From Pigoraptor chileana (taxonomy: Eukaryota; Opisthokonta; Filasterea): 64,000 nt of DNA. The stretch's first letter is position 1, and every line of letters begins with the position of its first letter. Both the position numbers and the translations under genes were made by a program. The notes under the pieces were generated by a model. That model was not told where the DNA came from and did not search any database. It was given only the letters and a program-made list of their open reading frames with translations. Where the stretch lies: NCBI GenBank assembly GCA_943704495.1, contig CALSCR010002267.1, positions 18,153-82,152 of the forward strand, read 5' to 3'. This document shows, one piece after another, positions 19,939 to 31,907 of the stretch.

Positions 19939-22199
19939 ATGGCGCATGAACAGAAAGAGAATGCTCGCCGCTCACATCCAGACCCGCTGCATTTGTGGAA
20001 ATGGATAGAGAGCGTCAAGGCCGATTTGAAGCCTCCTGTCGGCAACAAAATGCTTTATGGAAAAGACTGCGAGGTAAATTCCAGCAGAGGAGTTCGTTAT
20101 ATCAATACATGTGCGATTAGTGTGCAGTTGCTGACAGCATCTCTTTCACTCACAGTTCAAGATTATGATTGTGGGCGGGCCGAACACGCGCACAGACTAC
20201 CACGTTCAGAACGGAGAGGTGGGGAAGGGTCATCAAGTTGCGCAATGAAGATGATTTGTGTATGAGCACAACAATATTACAAGGGAGTCCTATGGCTGTT
20301 GTAATGATGTGCTTTGTTGATAAAAAGTATGTACGTTTGGGACACACTTGGCAGGAGTTTTTCTGGCAGCTGCAAGGCAACATGGTGCTGCGGATAAACG
20401 ACGGCGGCATGTTCAAAGATATTGCCATCAACGAGGGCGAATGCTTTATGCTTCCCCCGAATATACCTCACTCCCCTCAACGGACCGCCGATTCGATCGG
20501 TGAGGGCTGCAACTTGATGCTGTTTGCTAGAATCTGATGCATTGCATGCGCATATACTGAAGTGAATGTTCCTGATGGCGCTCGTCCACTTCCTCATGCC
20601 CCTGCATTTTGTGATCAGGGCTTGTAATTGAGCGAGAGCGCCTTCCACATGAGATTGACCACCTGCGCTGGTACTGTCCAAATTGCCGTCGAATCCTGTA
20701 CCAGGAGTCGTTCCACTGCATCGACCTTGGTGAGCAACAGAAACGTTTTTCAAAGCATTGCCTCATGAACACGCAGGCTTTGATATTGATGCCATATGCT
20801 CTGCAACTGACAATTCGAAAACAATGTCATCTATAGGATCCGAACTTGTCCCTGTGATCAACCGGTACTATGACAACGAGCCATTGCGCATGTGCAAGAA
20901 TTGCGGCCATGTTGATGAGAGGAACAGCCACATTCAGAACGGCGCCAAGCAAGGTGAGGCCTAATACTGCCTTCAGCTGCAGCACCGTGTGGCAAACTAT
21001 GTACGATGTGCATGTATAGATGTGTAGGCTTCGGATCGACTCGTCAGTGATGATTTTCCAAATATGTTTTGACAGATGCCGATCCGACTGTGCCGCGGGT
21101 CAACTGGGAAACGCATCCATTGCCCTTCTCTCTCAATGAGTGGATAGACAAGAACAAGGGGGATCTGAAGCCTCCTGTTGGCAACAAAATGGTGTTTGGG
21201 AAGCATTGCGAGGTGTGTATGTGTATATGTGTATATGTATATGCGTGTATGAGCATGTGCCTGTGCTTGCATATCAGGTGGTCCTCACAATTGAGTACCC
21301 GAAGTATACAGAAACTGTATGAATGCGGTGGCGTCATTTTCTTGTATTATTGTTAAATTTGACTAGTGGTCTCATCTTCTTTATGCAGTTCAAAGTTATG
21401 ATTGTCGGGGGGCCGAATACGCGCACCGACTATCACGAGGAGGTTGGAGAGGTAATGTGTCATTGCTAGAAATGTTGCATATATGACTTCTGTTCTCGCA
21501 ACCTGCTGATGGCACTGGACCTTTTTGGCGGCGCAGGAGTGGTTTTATATGATCAAGGGAGACATGACGCTGAAGGTAAGGTGTTGAATATTGTTGTCAA
21601 CGGATATTATGTACCTTTTTTGTTGTTGCGGATGTCTAATCTCTTTCAGCAACATTTTGGTGTGACTGGTTATACGGCCCGGATCGCAGATTAAGGAGGG
21701 AGGCAAGTCGAAGGACGTGCACATCCGAGAGGGCGAAAGCTATCTTCTCCCCGGGAATGTTCCTCACTCTCCTCAGAGGTTTCCTGACACAATAGGTAAC
21801 CACCCTACTGTTTGTGGACTTGTGCGTTAGGCGTCGTGATGGCTCTGCTGACAACAAACATATTTTCCACATACAGGCCTCGTCGTTGAAAGAGAACGCC
21901 GCCCTCACGAGGTCGACTTCCTTCGCTGGTACTGCCGGTCATGTGGAGAAGCGACTGTATTCGAGGACTCATTCCACTGCACAGATCTAGGTGACTGTTG
22001 TTCATTGCCGTCGGTGCACCGTAGCCCTGGGTAGAAATCTGTGCCTTTACTGGGCAGGCAGAAATCACACCTGACCGCCACTTTTGGTGTTGTTTCTCCA
22101 ACAGGCGCACAACTCAAGCCAGTCATTGAAAAGTATTACGGGGATGAGTCCTTGCGCAGGTGCCCAAAGTGCGGGATCACCGATCAACCACCGCATTGA
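19939..22199 (+). CDS. HAAO: Tandem-domain 3-hydroxyanthranilate 3,4-dioxygenase
   Basis: Eleven exons (19939-20073, 20156-20218, 20355-20499, 20619-20729, 20837-20953, 21076-21212, 21389-21451, 21537-21575, 21690-21795, 21877-21990, 22105-22199) join in phase into 374 residues. Each half is a complete HAAO cupin: [19 protein letters not shown] (iron His), EEFF or EEWF (Glu), PHSPQR (His), RWYC and two CxxC pairs. It cleaves 3-hydroxyanthranilate on the kynurenine-to-NAD route in the cytosol. The second half has no ATG of its own near its start and needs the 20953/21076 splice. Retaining that intron would end the protein after three codons, as a single domain. AATAAA lies at 22240. Confidence 0.93.
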
Positions 22200-22807
22200 T
22201 GAGCCGGCGCCAGTAGTAACACAGGGCTTAGCATAGTGAAATAAACCAAGCGAGATCTCGCGTTTATTTTTTGGGAATGTTTTCCGTTTCACAATTTTGA
22301 GCTTTCTTTTTACTGCTTGAACCCGCAGTCTGTCACAACCCACTACTGCTGCACCCGTTACATCCTCCTCTCCATCCATCCATCCATCCATCCACCGGCA
22401 TCTGCATCCATTGCACATCCTCCCTGCACATCCTCCATCCATCCGCACATCGCTATTTCGTTGTTCATTCTTTGTGTGTGTTTGTGGGTCTGCATCTGTG
22501 GATGATTCGTCACCTTCCTATTTTTGTTTCGTTGCCAGTGCGAGTGACGTACTTTGACATTATCGGTTATCTTTGTCTACAAGACATCATATTCACATTA
22601 CATATATTGCTTCGATCATTTTTTTTGCTGGATTATTCTTTGGTTATATCTCGCGTTACCGAGTTTCGCCTCGACACACACATTCATCTTACTTTGGACG
22701 AACCTGGAGCCATACTTTAGTGAGGCTTCGGAATTCTCCCGGATTTGAGTACTCATAGTAATTTTGGCTGTGAAAAGAGCCTTTGCGGTTGCAACGGCAC
22801 TAGAAAA
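22200..22807. other. Intergenic with CATC repeat, promoter of DDX6
   Basis: 608 bp. The polyadenylation hexamer AATAAA for HAAO is at 22240. A (CATC)n microsatellite lies at about 22371-22396, followed by T-rich DNA up to the DDX6 start. No gene seen. Confidence 0.6.
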
Positions 22808-24757
22808 ATGGCCGCACCAGCACCAGCAGGCGAGCAGCAGGGGTGAGCATCTTTTGGGGAAATGAATTCAGGGCCAAATGGTCAGCTGGTTGGCTGAGTG
22901 GATGACCTCCTTTTATTACGCGTTACTAAACAATGCGTTGTTTCGGGCAATCAGGTTTACAAATGAGGAGGGCTGGAAGGACAAGTTGCGGCTTCCCGCG
23001 AAGGATTCGCGGCCGAAGACAGAGGACGTAACAAACACAAAGGGAAACGAATTTGAGGATTACTTTTTGAAGCGAGAGCTATTGATGGGCATTTTCGAGA
23101 AGGGCTACGAGAAGCCATCGCCCATCCAGGAGGAAAGCATTCCCATCTCACTCGCCGGACGCGACATTCTCGCCCGCGCAAAGAACGGCACTGGAAAGAC
23201 CGCCGCATATCTCATCCCTGTGCTTGAAAAGACGGATACGACGAGGAATGTTATTCAAGGTGGGTTGTCTTGTAGCACTACATAATTGTTTGTTATTTTT
23301 GTATTTCCATTTTTTAATCGCCCCATTCCCTCTCCCATACATTATTCATTTCGACTTGCAATGATCAGCGCTGATTCTCGTGCCGACGCGCGAGCTTGCG
23401 CTTCAGACTTCTCAACTGTGCAAGGAGCTTGGCAAGCACATGAACGTGCGCGTGATGGTCACCACGGGAGGAACGAGCCTCAAGGATGACATTATGCGCC
23501 TGCAGGAAACCGGTGGGTATCCTGCAAGATCACTGAATGGAGTGGCTTCCCGCAGAATATGTCGTTGACAGTCGCTAATGAAATTGCCTGCATGTCGTCT
23601 TTTTTGCTCGTCATAAACACAGTTCACATTGTCGTCGCCACACCTGGCCGTGTTGTCGATCTCGCTGGCAAGGGTGTCGCCAACCTCAAGCACTGCAACG
23701 TCATTGTGATGGACGAGGTGGGATGCTATCTACATTTCTCGCACGCTTTGGTGTGATTGGATCCTTTCTCAAAAGGGCACAATATGCTGCATATGGTGTG
23801 CGCATTCATCTCAATTTTTCCACTTTCCCCTTGTGATCATTCGTTGTTGCGACTCATGCAGGCCGACAAGCTTCTCTCGCCCGAGTTTAAGCCCATCGCC
23901 GAGCAGCTTTTGAGCTACCTTCCCCCGACACGCCAGCTGCTTCTCTACTCTGCGACATTTCCCTTGTCCGTGAAGGACTTCAAGGACCGCCATCTGAATA
24001 AGCCGTACGAAATCAATCTCATGGAGGAGCTCACTCTCAAGGGTGTGACGCAGTATTATGCCTTCGTCGAGGAGCGACAGAAGGTCCACTGTCTCAACAC
24101 ACTCTTCTCGAAGGTTTGTATCATTGTGTCTGGCATGCATTCCGCAAATCTCTTGTAACCTACCTTCTAACTATTGTTCTCACTGTCGTACCCACAGCTT
24201 CAAATCAACCAGTCGATCATCTTCTGCAACTCAGTGCAGCGTGTCGAGCTTCTTGCCAAGAAGATCACGGAGCTCGGCTACTCGTGCTTTTATATTCACG
24301 CAAAGATGCAGCAGGCCGACCGCAACCGCGTCTTCCACGACTTCCGGCGAGGAGCTTGCCGGAACCTCGTCTGCTCAGGTAGGCGTTACGATCACTAATG
24401 CAGAGCGCCCATTGATTATAGACTGTTTGGCACAGTGTTTTTCGTTGTAATATTACTGGTTCGCGTTACTCACCGTTTTTTCGTTTTGTGTTGTGGGACA
24501 CAGACCTTTTTACGAGGGGCATCGACATCCAGGCAGTGAACGTTGTCATCAACTTTGACTTTCCCAAGAACGCCGAAACGTATCTCCACCGCATCGGTCG
24601 TTCTGGCCGCTACGGTCATCTCGGCCTTGCAATCAATCTGATCACGTATGACGACCGGTTCAATCTGTTCAAGATTGAGCAGGAGCTTGGCACGGAGATC
24701 AAGGCCATCCCCCCCGTCATTGACAAAAGCCTCTACGTCGCGCCCGACTCGCAGTAA
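22808..24757 (+). CDS. DDX6: DEAD-box RNA helicase DDX6/Dhh1
   Basis: Exons 22808-22842, 22955-23259, 23369-23512, 23623-23717, 23862-24113, 24198-24378 and 24504-24757 give 421 residues in phase. All DEAD-box motifs are present: Q motif [10 protein letters not shown], Walker [25 protein letters not shown] (split by the intron after MDE), [13 protein letters not shown] and [13 protein letters not shown]. The family-specific N-terminus ([23 protein letters not shown]) and C-terminus ([18 protein letters not shown]) identify DDX6 rather than eIF4A. It promotes translational repression and decapping in cytoplasmic RNP granules. The animal protein is ~480 residues; the shorter termini here are low-complexity differences. 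Confidence 0.97.
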
Positions 24758-25818
24758 TCTGCACTGCTATGTTGGAGGGTGATCCTTCGACTTCTGCAGG
24801 GGCATATTGCCTTGTATGGATTTTTGCGTTGTTGTCGTCTAACTCTTTCTTACCCGGAATTGTCTCTGATTGAGGCAGCTGTCTAGAGTTTTTTTGATTT
24901 TTGTGTGACCTTGAAAAAGCTGAATATCCTGTTTGGGCCTTGCGCTGCGTGCGTGCTGCGTGCGTGCGTTTCGCAAAATGCTCTGTACACTACCTCCTCT
25001 CACACCACACACACCACACTCTGTCTCACACTTACACCAACCACCGCCTTCACATATTGCGGCATGTTGCCGCTGGCAGTGTCCTGTAACTATAGCGTGT
25101 GAGATTGTTCTCTCGTGTTTTTTCCGTCTGTTTTGCCTCCGACTGTGTTTGTTTTCTGGCCTCCTTATTGTTTTGCTTTTTCGGTTCGAATCTCTCTTTC
25201 TCCTGGGCTTTCTGTCCCTATCTGCGGCATGTACCTTGCCCTTTCGGTGCCCGCCAGCCAGCCCACCAGCCCATGAAACTGGTCGGTTGTCTGTGCGTGG
25301 TGCGCTCGTCTGTTCTTTTTGGCCCGCACTGTTTGTATGGCGGTGAATCGAGGAAGCACGTGTGGCGACAATGCGGCGAAAAAATGCTGCATGTTGCTTG
25401 TTCATAGCGTGACGACCCCGCATTTTCATTCTACCCCCATCGAATTTTGCGGTGTACGATTTTGTTCCCCATTCCGTGTTCCCATGGAGAGACGGTCCTC
25501 CCTCTCTTGTGCGGCGGATTGGGTGTTGTGAACCAATTAAAGCTTGCTGCGGGGCGTGTTTGCGAGTGGCAAGGGCACTGAACATCCAGTTCAGGGGCCT
25601 TGCCTGGCGCTTTCATTCCCCGCATGCGAAGTTTTGGAGGATGTCCTGCCTCTCGCTCATATTATTTTGTGGAGTCCATGGGCACATCGCCTTAGACACC
25701 GACTTGAACCCTTCATCTCTCGTATTATTTGGCCTGGCGACATTTGCGTAGGTTAAGTGCACATTTTTTTCTATCTTTTGTATGCAACGCTGACGCAACT
25801 GCAATGCTTTACACAACT
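24758..25818. other. Convergent intergenic region
   Basis: 1061 bp between the stops of DDX6 and WASHC3. It is pyrimidine-rich on the plus strand. A long minus-strand open frame (24839-25585) is Arg/Lys/His-rich with no domain and looks like a compositional by-product. No gene can be supported. Confidence 0.5.
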
Positions 25819-27452
25819 TTAAAAGTCTTCACTATCGCCGTCGCTTTCCTCATCCTCGCTCTCTTGGGGTGCGGGGGCGCCGGCTGGTGCAGGCGCATCG
25901 GGCGTGCTGTTGTGTGTGTGCGTGTGTGTGTGTGTGTGTGAATTGTTAAGCAGAGAGGGATCAGTAATCAAGCATTTTAATGCCAGAGGTGGAGGATTGT
26001 GGAACCAAAACAGAACACGCAATACTCACTCAAGGAAGCTTGGATCCAAGCCTTCGGCAGCCATCTTCATCTTGATTTGTGACTCTGGCACACCAACTTT
26101 AAGAAGCTTGAAGAACTTTGAATATCGGGGGTCGTTCGACACAGTTACACCTGCCACGCATTTGTTGCAGAAAAACCAGGCAATGTCAGGTTCGCCGGGC
26201 CGAAAACATACCAACTGACAAACAGGAATACACATGCACACTCCACACTCCACACACACCACACCAAATGCACGCGTGTGACAAAAGACACAAATATGCC
26301 CTTTGTAACCCAACCTGAGGCAGCTGGCGGTGGAGCGGCCTCAGCTGGTGTTGGGGGAGGCGCCGCTGCGCTGGGTGCTGCAATGTAAGTGAGGGTATTG
26401 TGTGAGACGGACCATTCGCGGATGTGAGTTCAGCGAGAAGAATGTGGGATCCAAGTCAGCATCACACAGAGAGTGAGAGAGCGAGAGAGAGCGAGAGAGA
26501 GAGAGAGACACACATATATATATCTATGATTCAGGCCAGTCTTAGGCGCTTTGTCTTAACAAGATTGTGAGAGAAAGAGAGAGATACTTGGTCTCATGCT
26601 ACACATATCCGTCGACGCCTTGCTATTGATGGCTTTTCTGGGTACTATACGCAAATATAACAAGTTATTAGTTTGTGCACTACGTTTCACACACGGCGAC
26701 TAAGCACGCCTATCCATCTCAAGTCACCGGACACAGACATACCTGGAGGAGCAGAGGGGCCTCCCGGTGGCGGGGGTGGCGGCGGTGCAGAAGATGCCGG
26801 TGCCGGTGCTGATGCGCCAGTATCTGAGGGCGGAGGGGGGGCAGACGACGGCGGCGGCGCATCCGTCCCATCCTCCTCTGGGACATAATCATTGGCCGTC
26901 ACGGTCTCAAGTCCAGGGATCGATGTCAGCTATCAGAGATTGATGCGGGTTGATGCAAAGTGCGTATTCGGTTTAATCAGCATTTTACCTGCCTTTGTAC
27001 CGCACATTATGTTTGACTTCCAACGATCACCGACACTTTTGGCTCACCTTTGCATCGAGCAAGTTGACGACAATCTCGAGTCGCTGTAACCGAAAGGAGC
27101 AGTCCGAAAGCTGCATACAATTGACAGCATAATAAAACAGTCATACCCCCAAAGGAAACTTGAGTTAGATTCATTGCACCAAGTTCCATAGTCACAACAA
27201 GCGCTGCCGTCTGAAAACCACCCCCAATACACACGCATCACACGTGCATACAATGGAAGACAATCAGGTTGCGAGATGCTGATATGTCGTGAGACAAACC
27301 TTCTCTTCGCACACTTCAGCAAAGCGGTTGAGAAAGCGCACAGTCTGTCCCACATAGTTGTTCACATATGCAAGAGTCTTTTTGTGCGGCAGCGCATCAA
27401 TCCGATTGTAATCAACCATGGGGCCCACAAGAGGCTGCCCTGACGAATCCAT
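25819..27452 (-). CDS. WASHC3: WASH complex subunit 3 (CCDC53)
   Basis: Exons 27300-27452, 27048-27110, 26743-26929, 26315-26377, 26030-26150 and 25819-25906 give 224 residues in phase. The N-terminus (MVDYNRIDALPHKKTLAYVN, FLNRFAEVCEEK) and the coiled coil (LSDCSFRLQRLEIVVNLLDAK, LTSIPGL) match CCDC53. A Pro/Ala-rich linker follows, then the family block DPRYSKFFKLLKVGVP and MAAEGLDPSFLD, and an acidic tail ending SDGDSEDF. The protein is part of the pentameric WASH complex that drives Arp2/3 actin branching on endosomes. The last acceptor abuts a CA-rich run (coding strand), part of a GT microsatellite at 25914-25940. Confidence 0.95.
26462..26511. repeat. GA-rich microsatellite in a WASHC3 intron
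   Basis: An imperfect (GA)n run lies within the intron between exons 26743-26929 and 26315-26377, followed by a short CACATATATATAT run. No function apparent. Confidence 0.85.
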
Positions 27453-28116
27453 CTTATTATTGTTAAACTAAAGTATAAAACTAGCGGTGTATCCAACCAG
27501 TGCCGAGGGGACAACTTGCAGCAAACTGCGAAAAACTACGCGGCGGGCGTTGTTGCTCAGTTACAACAAAATCGCCGCACACAACTTTAGCAAAACAACC
27601 ACTTCCGAATTAAATCAACTTGAACAAGCTTATTCCCCTCGCGCACGTGCAATATAGGTGCGTGCATATCCCAACATCAGGAGATGTACGTGAAACAATC
27701 TGCACTGTTTTCGAATCAGAGCCGGGTTGTCGATTGCTGTGTCAACAAACGAATCATATGGGGTGGCGGGCGGCTTCGATAGGGCTCAATTAATTTGAAA
27801 TTACAGTGGCTACTTGGATGTTATTGAGGACTAAATTCAATTTAAATCACTGGAATTGGGGGTTTGGCCAACCGGCAATAACCGAGTGAGCACACAGCGG
27901 GAAAACAGCGACAACACCACGCGCGCGCACGAGAGAAAACCAAAGACAACGGGGAACTGTGGATGGAGACGCAGTCTCTGCAAGGAAAATACGAACACAC
28001 AAATGCGACGGCGCTGCACGGACAGACCCCATTTAAATACCACCGAGTGCCGTCATTGCGTCGCACTGCGTCGTAGCAACAGTCGCTCGCAGGCGCGACA
28101 TGCACGGCAACTGCTT
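27453..28116. other. Intergenic, promoter of WASHC3 and 3' end of MAGUK
   Basis: 664 bp. The sequence ATTAATTTGAAA at 27789-27800 is the exact reverse complement of the 12-mer upstream of MAX-PHD and of the MAGUK gene. No other feature seen. Confidence 0.5.
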
Positions 28117-31100
28117 TCAAGGCACCTGCTCGCTCGTGGGCGCCCATACCTTGTCAGCGGCAACGGCTTTGATGCCCTCCACAACGGCGTCGAAGGCGCT
28201 GTCAAACGGCTCGGTGTCGACACGCACGTCGACGCGGTGCGCAAACGCAATCTCAACCTTCTTTGCTCCCTCAATTGCACGCTTCTTGTACTCTGCCTGC
28301 TCATCGTTTTCGTCAATATTCTGCGGCGGACGCAGGAAAATAACAATAGGGGGGAGGCCACCGGCCCGCAGTGCGTCGATTGCGTATCCGCTGACGTCGA
28401 GGAGGCAGTGCTTATGGGTCGTCGCAACCACCTTGACGGCCTCGAGCGATGTGCCGTAAATGTTGTCCTTGTAGAGACCCGCCTCAATGAACTTGCCGTC
28501 TTTGATATCGGCCTAGCGAGAGATGAGCGGCAAATGATGTACCAATAAGAATCAAAGGTGCACAAACACATCGCTCGTAATTTAGTCGGGGCACAAACAC
28601 ACAACACATGTTATCGCAATAGCGATGAAATGCCCAGGCACAACAATGAGAGAGGGGGCAGGAAGAACAGTGCGCACCTCCATCTTATCCTTTGATACGA
28701 AATGATAGTCCCGTCCATCTTGTTCGTCGTCACGTGGCGCGCGCGTCGTATCTGAAATGAGCAGAAATTGTGCACGACCCGCAGAGCCACGTAGAAATAA
28801 GTACAAAACGAAAGGAAATTTATGCGAGGAATGGTAAGTGCAAGCTGCGAATGTGGTCTTGTGCATGTGCATGTGTACTCACGCGGTATATACGTGGCAT
28901 AGCTCTCGGGGAAATCGGAGAGCAGCTTCTCGTAAAATGCATCCTTGTTGTGGCCGAGCGCAATCACAGGGCGCGCTGTCTTGCCGTCGGGCTCCCGCAG
29001 CGCGACAATCTCGTACGTCGGCACCACGCCGTCCTTGTCGCCACCCGAGAGATCTCCCGCAGAACCCCCGACAGCATCACTGACGCCGAGATGCAGACCG
29101 GCGCGCTTCTTTCCAAAGAAGAACGACTTGCGTGCCATGCGAATGCTGTTCTTAAAGTGCGTCTTCTTGCCCGGGGCAGACGACGACGACGAGGCCATGG
29201 CGTTGACCAGCTCCTCCGTGGGACCCAGGTTCTTCTCGTCGAATGTTACAGATCTCCGCTTGGATTTGTCCTTTCGCTCGACGCGCTTCCGCGAGGGAAT
29301 AAACCCTTTGTCTCCGTCGAGATTCTTGGCGTGCCACCACTCATCGTCCATCGCATTCGTCACGTGAAGGACGTCGCCGGCCCGAAATGGAAGGAGATGC
29401 CCTGGGCAGTCGCGGTCCTTAACCTTGTCAAGACTGAACAAAGCCTTCACATGGAACGTCTGCGTAGTGTATGAATGGTTCGCCGGGAAAATATTGGTGG
29501 TTGAATTTGGAGGGCGTGATTAATGAGAGACACACACAGACCAGGAGCAAGAAACGACACAGAATTGCACAGTCAAACCGATATACCTTGACAGTGCGTG
29601 ACTGCGCGGGTACTGCCGCAGCAACGACCGGCGGTGCGACTGGATTCGACGCCGCCTGTGCAACCGACGACACGGATGACGTCGAAGCCGACGCCCGCTT
29701 CTTGGCCTCCTGAACCTGCCTCTGGAAGTCCTCCCACGCAGCCGCATCGTGTACCACCTGGGGTCCATTTGTATTGCAAATCGCGCAAATATGCAGTTAA
29801 TAACAGCAGCGGCACACACACAATAACCAAGCACAGAAAGCAGCATCTCGTTTTGCCTTCCCATATTGTTTATCAGCAATGGGACAACGCAAAGAAAAAA
29901 CTAACAGTCACAAACACACAAGCACACACATTTTACAGATTTCACACACCTTCACAACAACAAGACCCTTGGATGTTTTCAGAACTTCCGCCGCCGCCTC
30001 GTGTGCAAGCCCAGCAAGGGCGTGCCCGTTAACCTCGATGAGCTGATCTCCCAGCTTTAGCCTGCCATCTCGCGACGCGACGCCCCCGTCCACAATGCGC
30101 GACACAAATATGCGGTGCCCATGGTCCTTTCCGCCAACAATGTTAAAGCCAAGCCCCCCGTCGCCCTTCTGCAGTTCAATAACACGCAACTCGACGCCCT
30201 GAGAGTGCTGAGTGGGCTGTGCGGCATCCCCAGATGCTGCCGCAAGCGCAACAGTTGCTGCCGCAGTGGCACTCGACGCACTTGAGGCGGTCGCTTCCAC
30301 CTTTGACACAGCGTCCGCTGAATGCGCGGGCTCTTTTCCCGCGCGAACAGGCGCGGGGGAGTCTGCCGCGATCTTCTGTGACATGTGCGTGAACGCCTGT
30401 GTCATTGAGGCAATTGCGGCCGCACTGGCGACGATTGGCGAGCGATCGTCGGCCGGTGTGGTGCCGTTTCTGATAGCAGCACTGCGCGGGGACTCCTTTG
30501 GGGCCACGGCGACGGGCGTGGCGACGGCAACTGCAGAGAAGGCGGGCGTAGATCAGGCATTTGTTGCTTAGATGTTGTAAGGGGAAAAATACATCGTCCA
30601 CACAAAAGCACGTTTCTTGGGACAGTTCAGCAAGGAATACATGGTGAGACGGTATGTTTCTGGTATGCAATGAGCAAACGAGGAGGCACAAGCACACACC
30701 TGCAACCGCGGGCAGAGGCTCTTCATCCCCCTCCTGGATCATGCTCACTGGCCGTTTCCCAGCTGTCGAGCTCTTCTTTGCCGCCGACAGTGGAGCAACA
30801 TTGTCTGCTTGCGGTGTCATGCAATACAAGATCAGTCAACCACATCACAATTGTTGTCGTCCAATTTACTATGGATGGCAGACAGCGCAGACAAACAGGG
30901 GGTATGCACAGTCTGAGAGTGTGCGATTAGGGAGCTGCCGACTTTCTTTTTACCCCACTATGCACGTACCATTCTTTTCTTCGTCAGTCTGCGCGTTGGC
31001 GGTTGACTGTGCGGATCGCGCTAGGATTACCGCAAAGGCGGGGTGTTTGAGTGCGCTGACGACGCGTGCGAGGGCATTCCGCTGAGCTTCAGTAGCAGCG

Positions 31101-31155
31101 TTTGCACTGAGCGTAGTTTGCAGTTGTAGGAGTGTCTGAAGAGCCGTCGCCGTGT
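28117..31155 (-). CDS. MAGUK scaffold, L27-PDZ-SH3-GK (first exon not placed)
   Basis: Seven exons are certain: 30970-31155, 30700-30804, 29950-30530, 29587-29757, 28883-29459, 28678-28751 and 28117-28512 (696 residues, phase-consistent). In order they hold an L27-like helical region (ALQTLLQLQTTL ... ALKHPAFAVILA); an Ala-rich linker; a PDZ domain (GGLGFNIVGGKD ... LKLGDQLIEVNG); a coiled linker; SH3 (VKALFSLDKV, DEWWHAKN, GFIPSRKR) with a basic HOOK; and a guanylate-kinase-like domain (YATYIPHTTRAPRDDE, GRDYHFVS, HCLLDVSGYAIDALRAGGL). The GK domain has no P-loop, as in MAGUKs, so it binds partners rather than catalysing. The layout is MPP/p55-like. The first exon must end in phase 1 and lies upstream. 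Confidence 0.9.
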
Positions 31156-31907
31156 CTGATCAAATTTCAACAAACGGAAGGAGAACCCATCACGGCACAC
31201 AGTAAATGACACTGTTGTCAAGAATACAAAAGCCGCATTCGCATATTAACCCAGCCTCTCAGCATTGCTCGCTTTCTATGCATCTATCCATTCAATCCCG
31301 CTATCCTACTTTCTGTCCCTTTCTCCTCTATTCTCAGCCGATTAAAGGAATATGCTGTCCAAACTGTGCACACAACTTTCGCACTGACCATCACGTGGAG
31401 CCGGCATTCTTCACGCGACAGACAACACCGTCAGAATAAGCCACAACAGAGCACCGTCACAGCCACTGCATCAACTAATTGCGCGATCCAAGGCAAAAGA
31501 GGCGCTGATTAAGCAGAATGGCAAACTGCGTTATGGCAATAATGCACACACTATTTTGCGATGTACCATGAAGGTGATCACAGTACAGCCTCACTGACGT
31601 CTGAGCCGAGTCCGCAAAAGCCGCAGTCGATATAGGCTTGCGGCACCGGGGGTCGTAATTTGTGACAACCCAACTTTAAATTCAAAATTATCACTGCTTT
31701 TCAAATTAATTACGGCCACTGTCCGGCACCACCTTTTCGAACGAATTGTGGCTGTTTTTTCTGCCGACTCAGCATCAGTATCAGCAGCATGTAAAAGCAG
31801 GTTCACCCTGACGCAAAGTGTTCTTATATTGAAGTTTTCTTTTCTTATATATTATACATGATAACAGAGCCAAACAGATACCGAAGACACACCACTGCGC
31901 CTCATCA
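31156..31907. other. Intergenic, holds the MAGUK first exon and promoter
   Basis: One candidate first exon runs on the minus strand from an ATG at 31791 and stops before a phase-1 donor (AAAAG|gtggtg), but nothing confirms it. Promoter-like motifs are TTTCAAATTAAT at 31699-31710 and TGACGTCT at 31595-31602. Confidence 0.4.

Noticed and set aside
20954-20964. Stop codon ending HAAO after the first domain
   Set aside because: It is reached only if the intron at 20954-21075 is retained. The second domain has no ATG of its own and its first exon fits the spliced phase exactly. Kept only as a possible alternative product.
24839-25585. 248-codon open frame on the minus strand
   Set aside because: It lies in the pyrimidine-rich spacer between two gene ends, is Arg/Lys/His-rich, and has no domain, exon context or start signal.
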